A stretch of 64,000 nucleotides of DNA. Origin: Fragum whitleyi (Eukaryota > Mollusca > Bivalvia > Cardiida > Cardiidae). Below the pieces are notes generated by a model. The model had not been told where the DNA came from. It did not search any database and worked only from the letters and a program-made list of their open reading frames with translations. Within the stretch, counting starts at the first letter, position 1, and every line of letters begins with the position of its first letter. Where the stretch lies: contig OX411544.1 of the NCBI GenBank assembly GCA_948146395.1, positions 93,669,232 through 93,733,231 of the forward strand, given 5' to 3'. Of this stretch, positions 10,036 to 20,977 are shown piece after piece. The position numbers were made by a program, and so were the translations under genes.

Positions 10036-13000
10036 GTAAGTTTGGACTTGACTTGAATTGGGGTTTTACGTCGCTTTCAACAATCTCTCAGTTATATCGC
10101 GACGACTGGAGCACCTAACGATGGATTCCTGGTATTTCTCACACCAGTACTACCACCATATCCCTTTCCTAGCCTCCAGTTGCTATTCCACATAGGTTTA
10201 CGATTATCTACCCATTGGTGGAAGACAAATGTCAGAAAGGATAAGTGCCGCGGCCGGGGATCGAACCCGTGCGAATATAGACCCCTGGATTAGAAGTCCG
10301 GTGCGCTACCAACTGCGCTATTGCCACGGCTAGGTAAGTTTGGATAGATAAATCCGTAATCGCAGTTGTTGTTCAAAAGAATTAAAACTACATTCATGTT
10401 AACTTTCAGAAAGTAATATAGTGCACTAACAAGCCTGTCGGTAAATCAGTTTATGTGAGCCTTTGTTTATTTATATATTCCATCTGTCAGTTTGATTTAC
10501 ACGAGATATTTTTTTTTCTTTTAGAAAGAAATCTTACTTTGCTCGAAGACCTAAACCATTTTCTTGTAAAGCATTTATAAACCTTCGTCAAACAAATAGT
10601 GGACATTGAGTACTTGTTACTGGCAACTGTAGTATAGATATTAAGTGTCTTACTCCTTGATAAAAATACATGTAGCCTATTTTGATATAATGTCATTTGA
10701 ATTTGGTATCTTTTGTAAATTATTTTTGTGTAAATGATTTTCTACTTGTTCCTTATTTCAGTATCATTTAGCTGTGGGACAGGTATGGTCTGAGATAGCA
10801 AGATTATTATCGGACGAGTTGATTATTCCATTTAATGTGTCTGACTATGCCATGGTGTTGGGTGATTTGTACCAGGAGTTGATGAAAAACTTTGGCACTA
10901 TGTTGTCATCAAAAGTAGACACTAGTAAGAATCACCATATATATTTGTGACCCCTTAGGCGAAAAAGGACCAAACGTGAAGTGCGAAAGGTATCGATCCT
11001 AGTCAGACTGCGCGAATCGCGCATGCTGACTAGAGTTGCAACTTATTGTACTTTGATGATTTTCTGAATCTATGATTGTCATTCTTCTTTTCTATCACGA
11101 CCTCCCGTGGAACTCTGCTGTTGTTCTGAGATAGCCCTCGACCACTGTTGTATGACGAAACGAGTCGACAGTGACATTAAACCCAATATAAAAAATTAAA
11201 CGATATTTTTTCTTAAAGATGCAAATTCTTAGGTTATCTCTTTAGAATTAACAACGAAATACATTCCTCCTTAGTATTTACTTGGAGTTCATCCTTTCTT
11301 TTGAATTGATTAATTCAAATGTCGGGTGAATCATGCCAATTCAGATATTTCAATATGTAGATTCATTCTTGAAAATGCATTTTAAAGCTTTATCTTTACC
11401 ATTTAATAACTAAAGCCATTTTCGCTATGATATGTATGTCCCAAAAGCAAATGAACTCTGAAAATAGCAGGAAAAAAACCGATAAATTATTTTTCTATGA
11501 ACACACAACTCAGGAAAGGCAACAGACGCTCGATTGAATAAGCTTGTCTGAAATAAATCTTATATATGTGACCCGTCACACTAAAAAGACCATCTTCGTA
11601 GTGCTTTTAGTGTCGATCCTTGTCAGAGTGCGCGGACTACGCATTCTGACTAGGGTTGAAATCGTTTGCACCTTGCGAATTTCCTGAATCAAGAATGACC
11701 AACCTACCTTCCCGTGAAATAATTTCTGTAATACGTCCTCTGGCTGACATGTGCTAGAATCAATACTTTTTTCAAATATTAATTTTTCACAGAGTTCAAA
11801 GATATATGCCTCTTCGCGAGACGGGTCACATATATCTTTTGAATTTATATTTTCTAGGTCTTCTCGATACAGCTATTAAAAACTTTACGAAAGAAGCAGA
11901 CAAATTTGAATTGAACAAGAATAAAGTAGATAAAAATAAGTAAGTTATTCTTCCATTTCATCGAAAGCAACCCTGTGTCATATTCCATTCTACTGTCCAG
12001 GGCTCTTCATTGATTTTATACAAAAAAGAACACATACAATTGTTTCATAATTTTTTTATACCATTTAGCTTAATATATAAATCTTAGATACTCACCTTTA
12101 TTTTTAAAAATAGACGAATCAATTACCTATTGATAAGATAAAATATTCTCAAGATAAACACTATTGGAAGTCCACTAAAACAACAAGGTTTTTTTTAATT
12201 CGACATTGTATAGTTCGTTATGACTTCTATATGGACCATCCTTTTCATCAATTACATAAAATTGCGTTTGAATAAAGGATTTGTATGTAGTAAAATCTTA
12301 ATTTCAGCTTAATACCATTCCAAAAAATATTTTTCGAAAATAAAATGATTTCAAAATAATGATTTTGTCTATCTAGTTAATGTTAATATTTTCGCATTAT
12401 CCGTTCTTAAACACGAGGGGTGATGGAGGCTGTTCAATAGTAAGAAAATGTCAACATATATAGTAAAAACACGTGGTTTTATACTAAACTTTTGACAGAT
12501 GAAATTTCCATTATTCCTTATTTGGACATGCTAATTAGCATATCGACGGTCATGTCATGTTAAACCTAAAAAGCACGTGATTTTTACCGTTAGTACTCGC
12601 CTTTTCATCAAGTTTTCCTCGTGAAATTCCCAACTACTTCGTTTAATAATGCTTTTTGATAGGGTTCATCTCAGAATGAATAAAATCAATAATCAATTAT
12701 CTGGTCAAACAGTTTCTGAAGAAAGAGAGAATATACACAGATTTGATATCCAACGGTAGCAAAAATCTGAGACAAACTTAATTCTATTGAAAAACTCGAT
12801 TTTATAGTAATACAATTCACTAAAAATCTTACTCTTTTGACTCGGCCCCTATGCAAATCATAACTATTTTTTGGTTATACAATTCGCTATTCTGTTTAAT
12901 AAAGTAACAAGTAGGTATGAAATGCTGAAAGTTAACATGTAGACGGACGGACAAAATCATTATTTTACATTCAAAAATTCTGAAAAACAAAATTCGTCAT

Positions 13001-13884
13001 GGTATTAGCTGGCAAAAATGATATGACAAGAAAAATATGCGTTTCATGAATTAATTTCTGAGATTTTCGGCGAAATGTTGGTCCATATAGAAGTCAAACG
13101 GACTATATAGATCTATGTTGATTTAGCTTCATTATTCTATAGAATTTTTACAAAAAAAAACGCTATTTGAAATTTTAGTTAGAGCATTAAAAGTTTTAAT
13201 TTACGATGTTTGTCTCTTGTTACACTATTTATTGGGAATATATTTTAGTCCGTTGACGATCCGTGAAATAAACGACCAGTTGATGCAAGTTGACCGTGCC
13301 TTCATCGACCCTGCTGGACTTCCGGGCAGAAAACTGAAAAGGTAAAATTACGTTTTAGGTGCGAATCTTTCTGAATATGCATCAGTCGGAAAATTAACGA
13401 AAAGAATCAATTAGGAGATTAGGTTTACACCTGAATTTTTCAGGTGTGTAATCATTATACTGGTTGTCAAGTGTATTGAAAGAATAAGTAACTTGCTGTA
13501 AAGACTCGTTCTTTCTTTTCAAATTCAGAAAGTTGGTTCATATATCTGTGATGTAAACATTCTTTGCTGTTTAATGTACTATCCGAAAAAGAACCCTACA
13601 AAGGGAATTGAGAAATAAAGACTTGATAAAATTGATAAATGAAACAATTTCGAGATTAAAATTTTTCTTTCAGGCACATTCTGTTTGCTGAAAGTATCGT
13701 AGATAACTATGCTGGAAGTAGTTTCCCGGGGATTGCTGACTCTCTGACCAAGATAAACCTAGGACAAGATATTGACGCTGAATGGAAGATTGTACAAAAA
13801 CATTATTCTGTGCTTTTGTTTACCATTCAGTCTGCAACCTCAATGTTAAAGGATGTAACAAATTTTATGTACGATTATTATTGA
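9946..13884 (+). CDS. FOLH1/NAALAD2-like: Glutamate carboxypeptidase II-like (M28B family), last five exons
   Basis: Five exons (9946-10035, 10762-10924, 11858-11939, 13249-13341, 13674-13884) join in frame to a TGA at 13882-13884; 3' ends carry GT donors and 5' ends AG acceptors. Known members are type II membrane zinc peptidases cleaving C-terminal glutamate from N-acetyl-aspartyl-glutamate or folylpolyglutamate. YPMYHSVYETF carries the histidine corresponding to a zinc ligand of human GCPII; YHLAVGQVWSEIARLL, REINDQLMQVDRAFIDPAGL, YAGSSFPGI and a final helix form the transferrin-receptor-like dimerisation domain. The signal anchor, protease-associated domain and most of the peptidase domain are not in the window or were not found; they may lie left of the Polinton, which would then sit inside this gene. 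Orthology to FOLH1 versus NAALAD2 cannot be decided. Confidence 0.88.
10047..10331 (-). mobile_element. Full-length tRNA-derived SINE with 13-bp target duplication spanning a splice donor
   Basis: The reverse strand begins with a tRNA-like head (AGCGCAGTTGGTAGCGCACC, then GGGTTCGATCCCCGG) and continues into a body ending in GTAAAACCCC. AGGTAAGTTTGGA flanks both ends (10034-10046 and 10332-10344). It is the same family as 43454-43731. Confidence 0.85.
10762..10924 (+). CDS. FOLH1/NAALAD2-like: Carboxypeptidase exon, start of dimerisation domain
   Basis: 163 bp, phase 0 to phase 1, reading YHLAVGQVWSEIARLLSDEL and then PFNVSDYAMVL. It matches the GCPII segment that begins YHLTVAQV. Confidence 0.88.
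10930..11200 (+). mobile_element. Decayed MITE related to 11561-11835
   Basis: Shares TATATTTGTGACCC, AAAAGGACCA and a CAGACTGCGCG...CGCATGCTGACTAG palindrome with the intact copy 600 bp downstream. Only the left end is clear. Confidence 0.5.
11561..11835. mobile_element. MITE with TATATGTGACCCGTC terminal inverted repeats
   Basis: Ends TATATATGTGACCCGTC and GACGGGTCACATATAT are inverted copies. An internal palindrome GTCAGAGTGCG...CGCATTCTGAC is present. The right end lies 22 bp before the next exon. A relative with TCATGCGAAAAGGGACCAT is at 28575-28790. Confidence 0.7.
11858..11939 (+). CDS. FOLH1/NAALAD2-like: Carboxypeptidase exon (third in window)
   Basis: 82 bp after TTTTCTAG, reading LLDTAIKNFTKEADKFELNK, donor GTAAGT. 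Phase 1 to phase 0, with the last two bases completing an asparagine codon in the next exon. It resembles SAVKNFTEIASKF of GCPII. Confidence 0.85.
12209..13106. mobile_element. ~0.9-kb non-autonomous mariner-like element, copy 1
   Basis: Left end TATAGTTCGTTATGACTTCT and right end AAGTCAAACGGACTATA are inverted repeats, TA-flanked. Internal sequence matches the element at 34747-35661 throughout (for example CGGCCCCTATGCAAATCA). No transposase frame. Confidence 0.75.
13249..13341 (+). CDS. FOLH1/NAALAD2-like: Carboxypeptidase exon (fourth in window)
   Basis: 93 bp between TATTTTAG and GTAAAA, reading REINDQLMQVDRAFIDPAGL and then PGRKLK. It matches [20 protein letters not shown] of human GCPII. 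Confidence 0.9.
13674..13884 (+). CDS. FOLH1/NAALAD2-like: Carboxypeptidase terminal exon
   Basis: After TTTCTTTCAG it reads HILFAES, YAGSSFPGIADSL and a closing amphipathic helix (QKHYSVLLFTIQSATSMLKD), stopping at TGA 13882-13884. The family C-terminus is at a comparable position. A canonical AATAAA begins at 13984. Confidence 0.9.
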
Positions 13885-14408
13885 TGGATGTAAGACTTTA
13901 GACTAATGTTGGCAGTGCTTTAATGAGTTTGGTTGCTCTAACTTATAAAGTCACATAATTTTAAGCGACCGCTTAAATTGAAAAAATAAAACGCCCTTGT
14001 TGTCGCCTATCGACAATTTACTTATCAAACAAAAATTCTCATATAATAATAGTTTTTCTCACACTTAACTCCTTTTCTGGCCCATGTCGAGAGGTCACAT
14101 TACGGGTCATCCGGGGTCACTTGACCCCCATTAGATATTTGTGGAAAATTCAAATAAAAGGTTTTATGAAGTATTTAATAACACGCACTTTATTCTTACA
14201 CAATTATACTCAATTTAGACACACCCTTTTTTGATAATATGCGCAACAAAATGCATGTACATTATGTCACCTTTTCTTTCAATTTTAACTGGGTTAATCA
14301 TTCTGTTCCTGAATGAGTTGATGACCTGAATGTGGACCACTTTTGAGGCAAATTAACCCATTGCTGTTTAATCCCTGCTTTTTACGTGCCTGTGATTTTA
14401 TGATTAAG

Positions 14409-14473
14409 AAAACATTGTGAAAAAAGAAGAAATTGCTTCTGACAAGCAATTTCTTCTTTTTCCACACTATTTT
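14409..14473. repeat. Short foldback palindrome (AAGAAATTGCTT family)
   Basis: Arms AAAAAGAAGAAATTGCTT and AAGCAATTTCTTCTTTTT are perfect complements around a CTGAC loop. The same core recurs at 45158-45220, and flanking CTACCCTACAG recurs near 24450. Confidence 0.75.
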
Positions 14474-15080
14474 CTACCCTACAGAATGGTTATTTTTCAA
14501 ATTAAATCCACTTTAAATTTTCGTCTGCAAAACCTTTGAATTTGGACAGGTCTAAAATTTTGTAAAACAGGAAAGGGTTAAGACCTCACAGCCATTTGTA
14601 ATTATTTCACTTCAGATTGGCACATTGAGTTTAACAAACGATACAAGCATAATTTATATATTTATGAATTGAACTCCAGCCAAGGTTCATGCGATCCCAT
14701 ATAGGGTCGAGTGGAACCCAAGCAAGGTGCCGGCTTTAGCTTCAAACCGTTGAGTGATAAGTCAGAATATTTTGTGGCAAGAACCACCTATTCGTTATTT
14801 AATAGATTCCATTTTAATCTAGACCCGTCAGGTTGTGAAATGGCCCTGAAAGTATATTCAAAATACCCCCGACCATGTAATTATTTTCAAATTCATAATC
14901 ATCACAACTCAAACATTTAACCTTGACCATATTGTGTTTGAATGATATTGTTTGAGTATGAACATGCATTGTGTATAAATTTTAAATTAAAACGATTTTT
15001 AATTTAAGTGCTTAAAATTTAGATTATGGATTTTTTAATTTTTTCTTGTAAAAGTATTGACAGGGCAAACATTTATAGAA

Positions 15081-15200
15081 TGAACATATGGAAAGGAATA
15101 AATTATCATCACATTCGGATGTGTATAAGACACCCAGAAATGAAAATATGGAAAGGAATAAATTATCATCACATTCGGATGTGTAAAAGACACCCAGAAA
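15081..15200 (+). repeat. Two tandem 60-bp direct repeats
   Basis: The unit beginning ATATGGAAAGGAATAAATTA occurs at 15085 and 15145, with three or so differences. The length is a multiple of three, so a short reading frame passes through both; no function recognised. Confidence 0.8.
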
Positions 15201-16507
15201 ACAGACTATTTTCAATGCTTTTAGAGTGGTATTCTGGGTTTCAATGTGTTTTCTCTTGTTAATTTCACTGAAATTTAGAACTTAAAACGTGGGTTCCACA
15301 GTTTGTCGAGTCACGCATAATATTCCTTCAACTACTGTTAAGAATTTAATAAAATTTTACAACATATGGTTTATGGGACTTCTCTTTCTGATTCCCTTGT
15401 TTGATCAATATTTGGTCGAAAACATCGATACAAGAGGGCATAAAGTTATCAAAATAGGTGAAAAAAATGATACTCTACTGGAAAAACTTGTCAGGATATC
15501 ACCAAATGTAACAGGGGGGGGGTCCATGGAACATGCTCTCTGCGATGCCTTCCTGACGGTCTTGTCGGTGATTCGGTGCGTACAGTTGGAAAAAATAATC
15601 GCTCTCTACAGAAATAAATTGTTTGTGGTTACTTTTAGATTTCAATGAATATATTCTTAATCATTTCATCACATTGAAATTTGTGCGCCTCACCAATGAA
15701 AGAGCTTGACCTTCAATCTGAAAATATGATTGGCGAAAATATAGGAATGCGTTTCATCAAAACAATTTCCAAAGAACGCTTGTACAGTAAATGATATCTC
15801 ATCAATGAGAAATACTAGGCAATACCCTATCATATAATGATAAGCATCGCGATACATCTTAAGCTGTTTTAATTAAGACCTATTTAAGGATCCTTTCCTG
15901 TTAAAAAAAATAATCTTTTTACTATAAAATTTAAATAAAATTTCTGTTCCGGGGAGAGCACTTGATCTTCACTCACCATGATCACTTCAATTTGATCTGT
16001 TCATTTGAAATGTAGAAGGTCAGCGATAGTCAAGAATTTCTGGAGACATTAAGTTTGTAACGTCAACAAAACGTTCACAGAAAAGATTGCTTTTGGTTCA
16101 AATGATAACTAATTACCAAACATGATATTTGCTTGAAGGCTTTATATCCCAGACTGCATTGAATTGAAAAGCGAGTTTAGAGATAGCAATGTCGAGATAT
16201 GACTTTTTAAATCCTCCCCTAATGCCGTTTCGGCTCTTTTTTGTGATTGTATAATTACCTTGGGAACAAAAGAAATATATTAATCATAAAGTATAGAAAC
16301 ATCAAACAGTAAGGCAGTGCGAAGAATACACACACGCACACACCCACTCACATGCACGCACCAGACATTTTCATTCTTGGATCCTTTTCATATCATATCT
16401 CTAAAAGTATAGGATTGATTATCATGAAACTTGGTTGGAAGATAGATATTATCAAGAGGAAATGCAGTGAAAAAGAACAGTAACTCTACCTGGTTTTTTT
16501 TTAGTAA

Positions 16508-17720
16508 TTTCCCTTGTATGCTCCACTGGCTGAAAGCCACTGGGGCTATTGTCATTGCGTTGTGTCCGTCGTGCGTCCGTCCGTCCGTGCGTCCGTCCGT
16601 CCGGTCGTAAACTTTTCTTTAAAAATCTTCTCCTCAGAAACCACTGGATGGATTTCAACCAAACTTCACAGGAATGATCCTTGGGTGACCCTCTTTCAAA
16701 GTTGTTCAAGAAAATTTGATCCAATGAAAAACATGGATTTAATGGGCGTGGCTAATATCCAAATATGATAAAAAGTGAGTTTTCTCAGATTCTAATCAAT
16801 GGATACCAATTAAATTTTACATGAATGATCATTGGGTGACCTTTTATCAGTCTACAAAAAATCATTGTGATCAGATGGAAAATATGCATTTTATGGGCGG
16901 AGGTCATTTCTCTATATGTTATATAGTGGAAAATTTGAAATCGTTTTCTCAGAATCTGATTTCTGGATATCAACCAAATTTCACTGGAATGATCCTTGAG
17001 TGACCCTTTATCAGTCTAAAAAAATCATTATGATTGGATGAAAAATATGTATTTTATGGGCGGAGGTCATTTCTCTATATGTTATATAGTGGAAAATTTG
17101 AAAATCATTTTCTCAGAATGTAAATGATGGATATCAACCAAATTTCACTGGAATGATCCTCGAGTGACCCTTTATCAGTGCACCAAAAATTATTTTGATT
17201 TGATGGAAAATATGCATTTTATGGGCGGAGGTCATTTCTCTATATGTTATATAGTGGAAAATTTGTAATCGTTTTCTCAGAATCTGATTTCTGGATATCA
17301 ACCAAATTTCACTGGAATGATCCTTGAGTGACCCTTTATCAGTGTACCAAAAATTATTTTGATTGGATGAAAAATATACATTTTACGGGTGGAGGTCAAT
17401 TCTCAATATGTTAAATAGTGGAAACAACAAAAACCATTTTCAGAATGTAACTGATGGATATCAATCAAACATTATTGGTATGATCTTTGGGTGACCCATT
17501 ATCATGCAGTCAAAAATTATTTTAATTTGATGAAAAATATGTCTTTTAATAGCAGAGGTCATTTCTCTATCTGTTATATAGTTGAAACTTTGAAAATCAT
17601 TTTCAACATCAGTAGAACCCCAAATATCTAAAAATCTAGTCAAAACATTTATTTGCTTTTACAAGAATTTCAAGCCTGTGGAGCGACTCAAGCCATTCAT
17701 GGCTTTCTAGTTTCTTCATT
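16508..17720 (+). mobile_element. Monomer array (CTGGCTGAAAGCCACTGG type)
   Basis: Head CTCCACTGGCTGAAAGCCAC and a GTCCGTCCGTCC run precede about eight degenerate ~115-bp monomers (TTTCACTGGAATGATCCTTG, GGGCGGAGGTCATTTCTCTA). Tail GGAGCGACTCAAGCCATTCA. Near-identical in type to 59311-60362 and 38220-39285. Confidence 0.7.
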
Positions 17721-18087
17721 CTTGGATCTTGTCTGGAGCATTTCTGTAAAGATATTTGATCTATGGTCATAAACTTGATGGGTAGATGGATCCTATCAAA
17801 GCGAAGTGCAGTGCAAAAGAACCAACATATACATTGCTTTTTTTCTTGAGTTATTGCCAGTTGTAGTTTTTCATAATTGAATCTTGTTCGGAGCACATCT
17901 CTCAAAGTATTTTACTGAAGATCATGAAACTTCATTGATAGATAGATCTCATCAAGGGAAATTGCAGTACAAAATAACAATAACTCTACATTGCTTACTT
18001 TTTGAGTTCTTGTCCTTCGTTTTTTTATACTTGGGTCTTGCCTAGAGCTTATCTCTAATAGTATATATATATATATATATATATATA

Positions 18088-18287
18088 NNNNNNNNNNNNN
18101 NNNNNNNNNNNNNNNNNNNNNNNNNNNNNNNNNNNNNNNNNNNNNNNNNNNNNNNNNNNNNNNNNNNNNNNNNNNNNNNNNNNNNNNNNNNNNNNNNNNN
18201 NNNNNNNNNNNNNNNNNNNNNNNNNNNNNNNNNNNNNNNNNNNNNNNNNNNNNNNNNNNNNNNNNNNNNNNNNNNNNNNNNNNNNNN
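18088..18287. other. Assembly gap, 200 N
   Basis: Exactly 200 N following a (TA)n run at 18063-18087. The round size suggests a placeholder rather than a measured gap. Confidence 0.99.
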
Positions 18288-18919
18288 GATGAGGCCTTTG
18301 GCATCTTTTTCAGACGTAACTTTCATTTAAGGAGGCTTCGCCATGGTAAATATGATATAATGATAAGTGCATAGTGTTTTTCAAAGCAATTTTAATTAAT
18401 GAATTAATTTTTCTTTGTTTACAAACTGGATGTTTTTTTCTTCTATTATTTTTGTAAGAAAAGAATAATAATACTGATTCCAAAATAAATAAATAAAAAT
18501 TCCTTTGAGTTGTCAACTTTATCCTGAGTACTAATCATTTCGCAAGATGTACGGAATGGGATCAGCCTTTAAATACTCTTTTTAGTTATCGGTTTTTATC
18601 TTGCTGAATCTAAATTTTGTTTCAAATGAATTGGAAATTTTTGAGATTTTACAATTAGTTTGGTGTTCACTTAATAGGAATTGAGTACAAAGCATCCAGC
18701 AGTGTAGGCAAAGATAAAACTGCACATATGGACTGACTGATTTTAGTCTTAAGAGTCTGTCGAAGTTCACTATATGAGAAGGGTACATTTTTTTCAAATA
18801 AAAAAATCGTTAGTAGATATTATATGTCACCAAATATAACTGAAGCAATATATGTGCTATAAATCAACAATGCAAATTATAAAAAAAAAAACTCACCAAA
18901 ACATTTTTGTACGTAAATT
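18288..18919. other. No recognised feature
   Basis: AT-rich intergenic sequence without a recognisable gene or repeat boundary. Confidence 0.4.
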
Positions 18920-20500
18920 CAAAACAAGAGGCCGTAGTGGCCCTTCATCGCTCACCTGAGTGAACTTTCCAAAAACACATTTCAAGCAGGTTTTGAAAAG
19001 TTTTTTTTGTCTTATTTTCAGGCAAAAAATCTGACTTCCAGAGTGTGTACAAGGTTTTTCTAAGATTTGACCCAGTGACCAAGTTTTTGACCCCACTTGA
19101 CCCAATTTTGAACTTGTCTGGTGTTTGTAGCTTGTCTGTAAGCAAGACGATCATTCTGACCAAATTTAAGGTTGATTGGGCAAAAAAGTGACCTCTAGAG
19201 TGCATACCAGATTTTTCTAAGATTTGACGCGTGACCTTGTTTTTGACCAACTTGACCCAATTTTGATCTTGTACAAGAATTTATCACGATAATTATTCTA
19301 ACCAAATTTTAAGTTGATTGGGCAAAAATGTGAAATCCAGGGTGAATACACAGTGACCTCGTTTTCGACCCCACTTGCCCAAATTTCAAACTCTTCCGAG
19401 ATTTTATCATTACAATCATTCTGACCAAATTTCAGGGGGATTGACAAAAAAATGTAACCGCAAGTGTGCATACAAGGTTTCTCTAAGACTTGACCCTGTG
19501 ACCTAGTTTTTGACCCCACTTGACCCAATTTTGAACTTATCCCAGACAATCATTCTGAATAGATTTCATGTTGATCAATCTAAAAATGTGACCTCTAGAG
19601 TACATTAAAGGTTTTCTAAGTTTTGACCCCGTGACCTACTTTGACCCCTATTGACCCAATTTCTTACTCGACCGAGATTTTATAAAGAAAATCATTCTGA
19701 CCAAATTTCAGGTTGATTGGGCAAAAAATGTGACCTCTAGAATGCATACAAGGTTTTTCTAAGTTTTGACCCCGTGACCTAGTTTTTGACCCCACTTGAC
19801 CCAATTTTGAATTTGTGCGAGATTTTATCAAGACAATCATTCTGACCCAATTTCAGGTTGGTCAGGCAAAAATGTGGCCCCTAGAGTGCATACAAAGTTT
19901 TTGTAAGATTTGACCCTGTGACCTAGTTTTTTACCCCACTTGACCCAATTTCGAACTTGTGAGAGATTTTATCTAGGAAATCATTCTGACCAAATTTCAG
20001 GTTGATTGGGAAAATGTGACCTCTAGAGTGCATACAAGGTTTTTCTAAGATTCGACCTCGTGACCACGTTTTTGACCCCACTTGCCAAAATTTCAAACTC
20101 GTCCGAGATTTTATTTACAATAATTCTGACCAAATTTCAGGTTGATCAGAAAAAAATGTGGCCTCAAGAGTGCATATAAGGTTTTTCCATAATTTGACCC
20201 GGTGACCCAGTTTTTGACCCAATTTGACCCAATTTCGAACTCGACCGATATTTTATAAAGACAATCATTCTGACCTAATTTCAGGCTGATTGGGCAAAAA
20301 TTGTGACCTCTAGATTGCATACAAGGTTTTTGTAAGATTTGACCCTGTGACCTAGTTTTTTTACCCCACTTGACCCAATTTTCAATTTGTGCGAGATTTT
20401 ATCAAGACAATTATTCTGACCAAATTTAAGGGTGATTGGGTAAAAAATGTGGCCTCTAGAGTTCATACAAGGTTAATGTTGACGACATACGACACACGAC
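18920..20500 (-). mobile_element. Monomer array (GTGACCTAGTTTTTGACCCC type), reverse orientation
   Basis: Begins with the reversed tail AACAAGAGGCC and GCTCACCTGAG. About ten ~140-bp monomers follow, each with TGACCTCTAGAGTGCATACA, TTTGACCCCGTGACCTAG, TTGACCCCACTTGACCC and CATTCTGACCAAATTTCAGG. It ends with a reversed head GTTGACGACATACGACACAC. Same type as 27460-28245. Confidence 0.75.
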
Positions 20501-20540
20501 TACAAAGCTTAAGCAGGCAATATATAGAGAAAAATATCTG

Positions 20541-20613
20541 TGGCTCAGCGCCAAATAGCTGTAAATGCCTTTGAACATTTAGGCAGTCACAACTTTTTGC
20601 ACTGAGCCATCGA
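20541..20613. repeat. Foldback palindrome (GGCTCAGTGC...GCACTGAGCC family)
   Basis: TGGCTCAGCG...GCACTGAGCCA arms around TGCCTTTGAACATTTAGGCA. It has decayed relative to 57252-57335. Confidence 0.6.
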
Positions 20614-20639
20614 TATGCAAGAACAATATGTCTTGAAAT

Positions 20640-20850
20640 ACGAATGATATCTGGTCGGGGTTGGGAGAATTTATCATGATGAGGCTTTGCTGATAATTTC
20701 TCACAGCCGAGAACATCCCTGCGTTCAGGATCAGAAACTGTTTGCCTATTTTACCATGCTTTGCACGTGCACCTGCGTGCAAAGCGGTGGCAAATTGGAA
20801 AATAGTTTGCACTGATTTGATATCCTTAACGCAGGGCAGATAACATTTAT
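20640..20850. mobile_element. Larger foldback element (GCACGTGCACCTGCGTGC core)
   Basis: Arms CCCTGCGTTCAGGATCAGAA and TTGATATCCTTAACGCAGGG bracket a TGCTTTGCACGTGC...TGCGTGCAAAGC core. Related copies are at 50620-50790 and 60585-60735. Confidence 0.5.
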
Positions 20851-20977
20851 ATTCTTATACACTCACAAATTATTATTTTTATCATGCAAATATCTTTCAT
20901 GGCTATAAACAATGATTAAAGCTTGAAACAAGAAATTCGTGGTAACATTAAAGATTCGTGTGAGCGCAATAATATTA

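Larger units (their letters stand above)
13885..16507. other. Intergenic; foldback palindrome and small duplication only
   Basis: AT-rich downstream flank of the carboxypeptidase gene. It contains the foldback at 14409-14473, a 2 x 60-bp duplication at 15081-15200 and a CA-rich run at 16327-16360. Short frames have no recognised family. Confidence 0.5.

Noticed and set aside
10245..10328. Possible functional tRNA gene on the minus strand
   Set aside because: Head of a SINE flanked by a 13-bp duplication; not an independent tRNA.
15289..15648. 119-codon + strand frame
   Set aside because: No recognised domain, a G-run inside, and no splice context; likely chance.
18042..18326. Frames reading through the N gap
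   Set aside because: Mostly undetermined residues and a (TA)n repeat.
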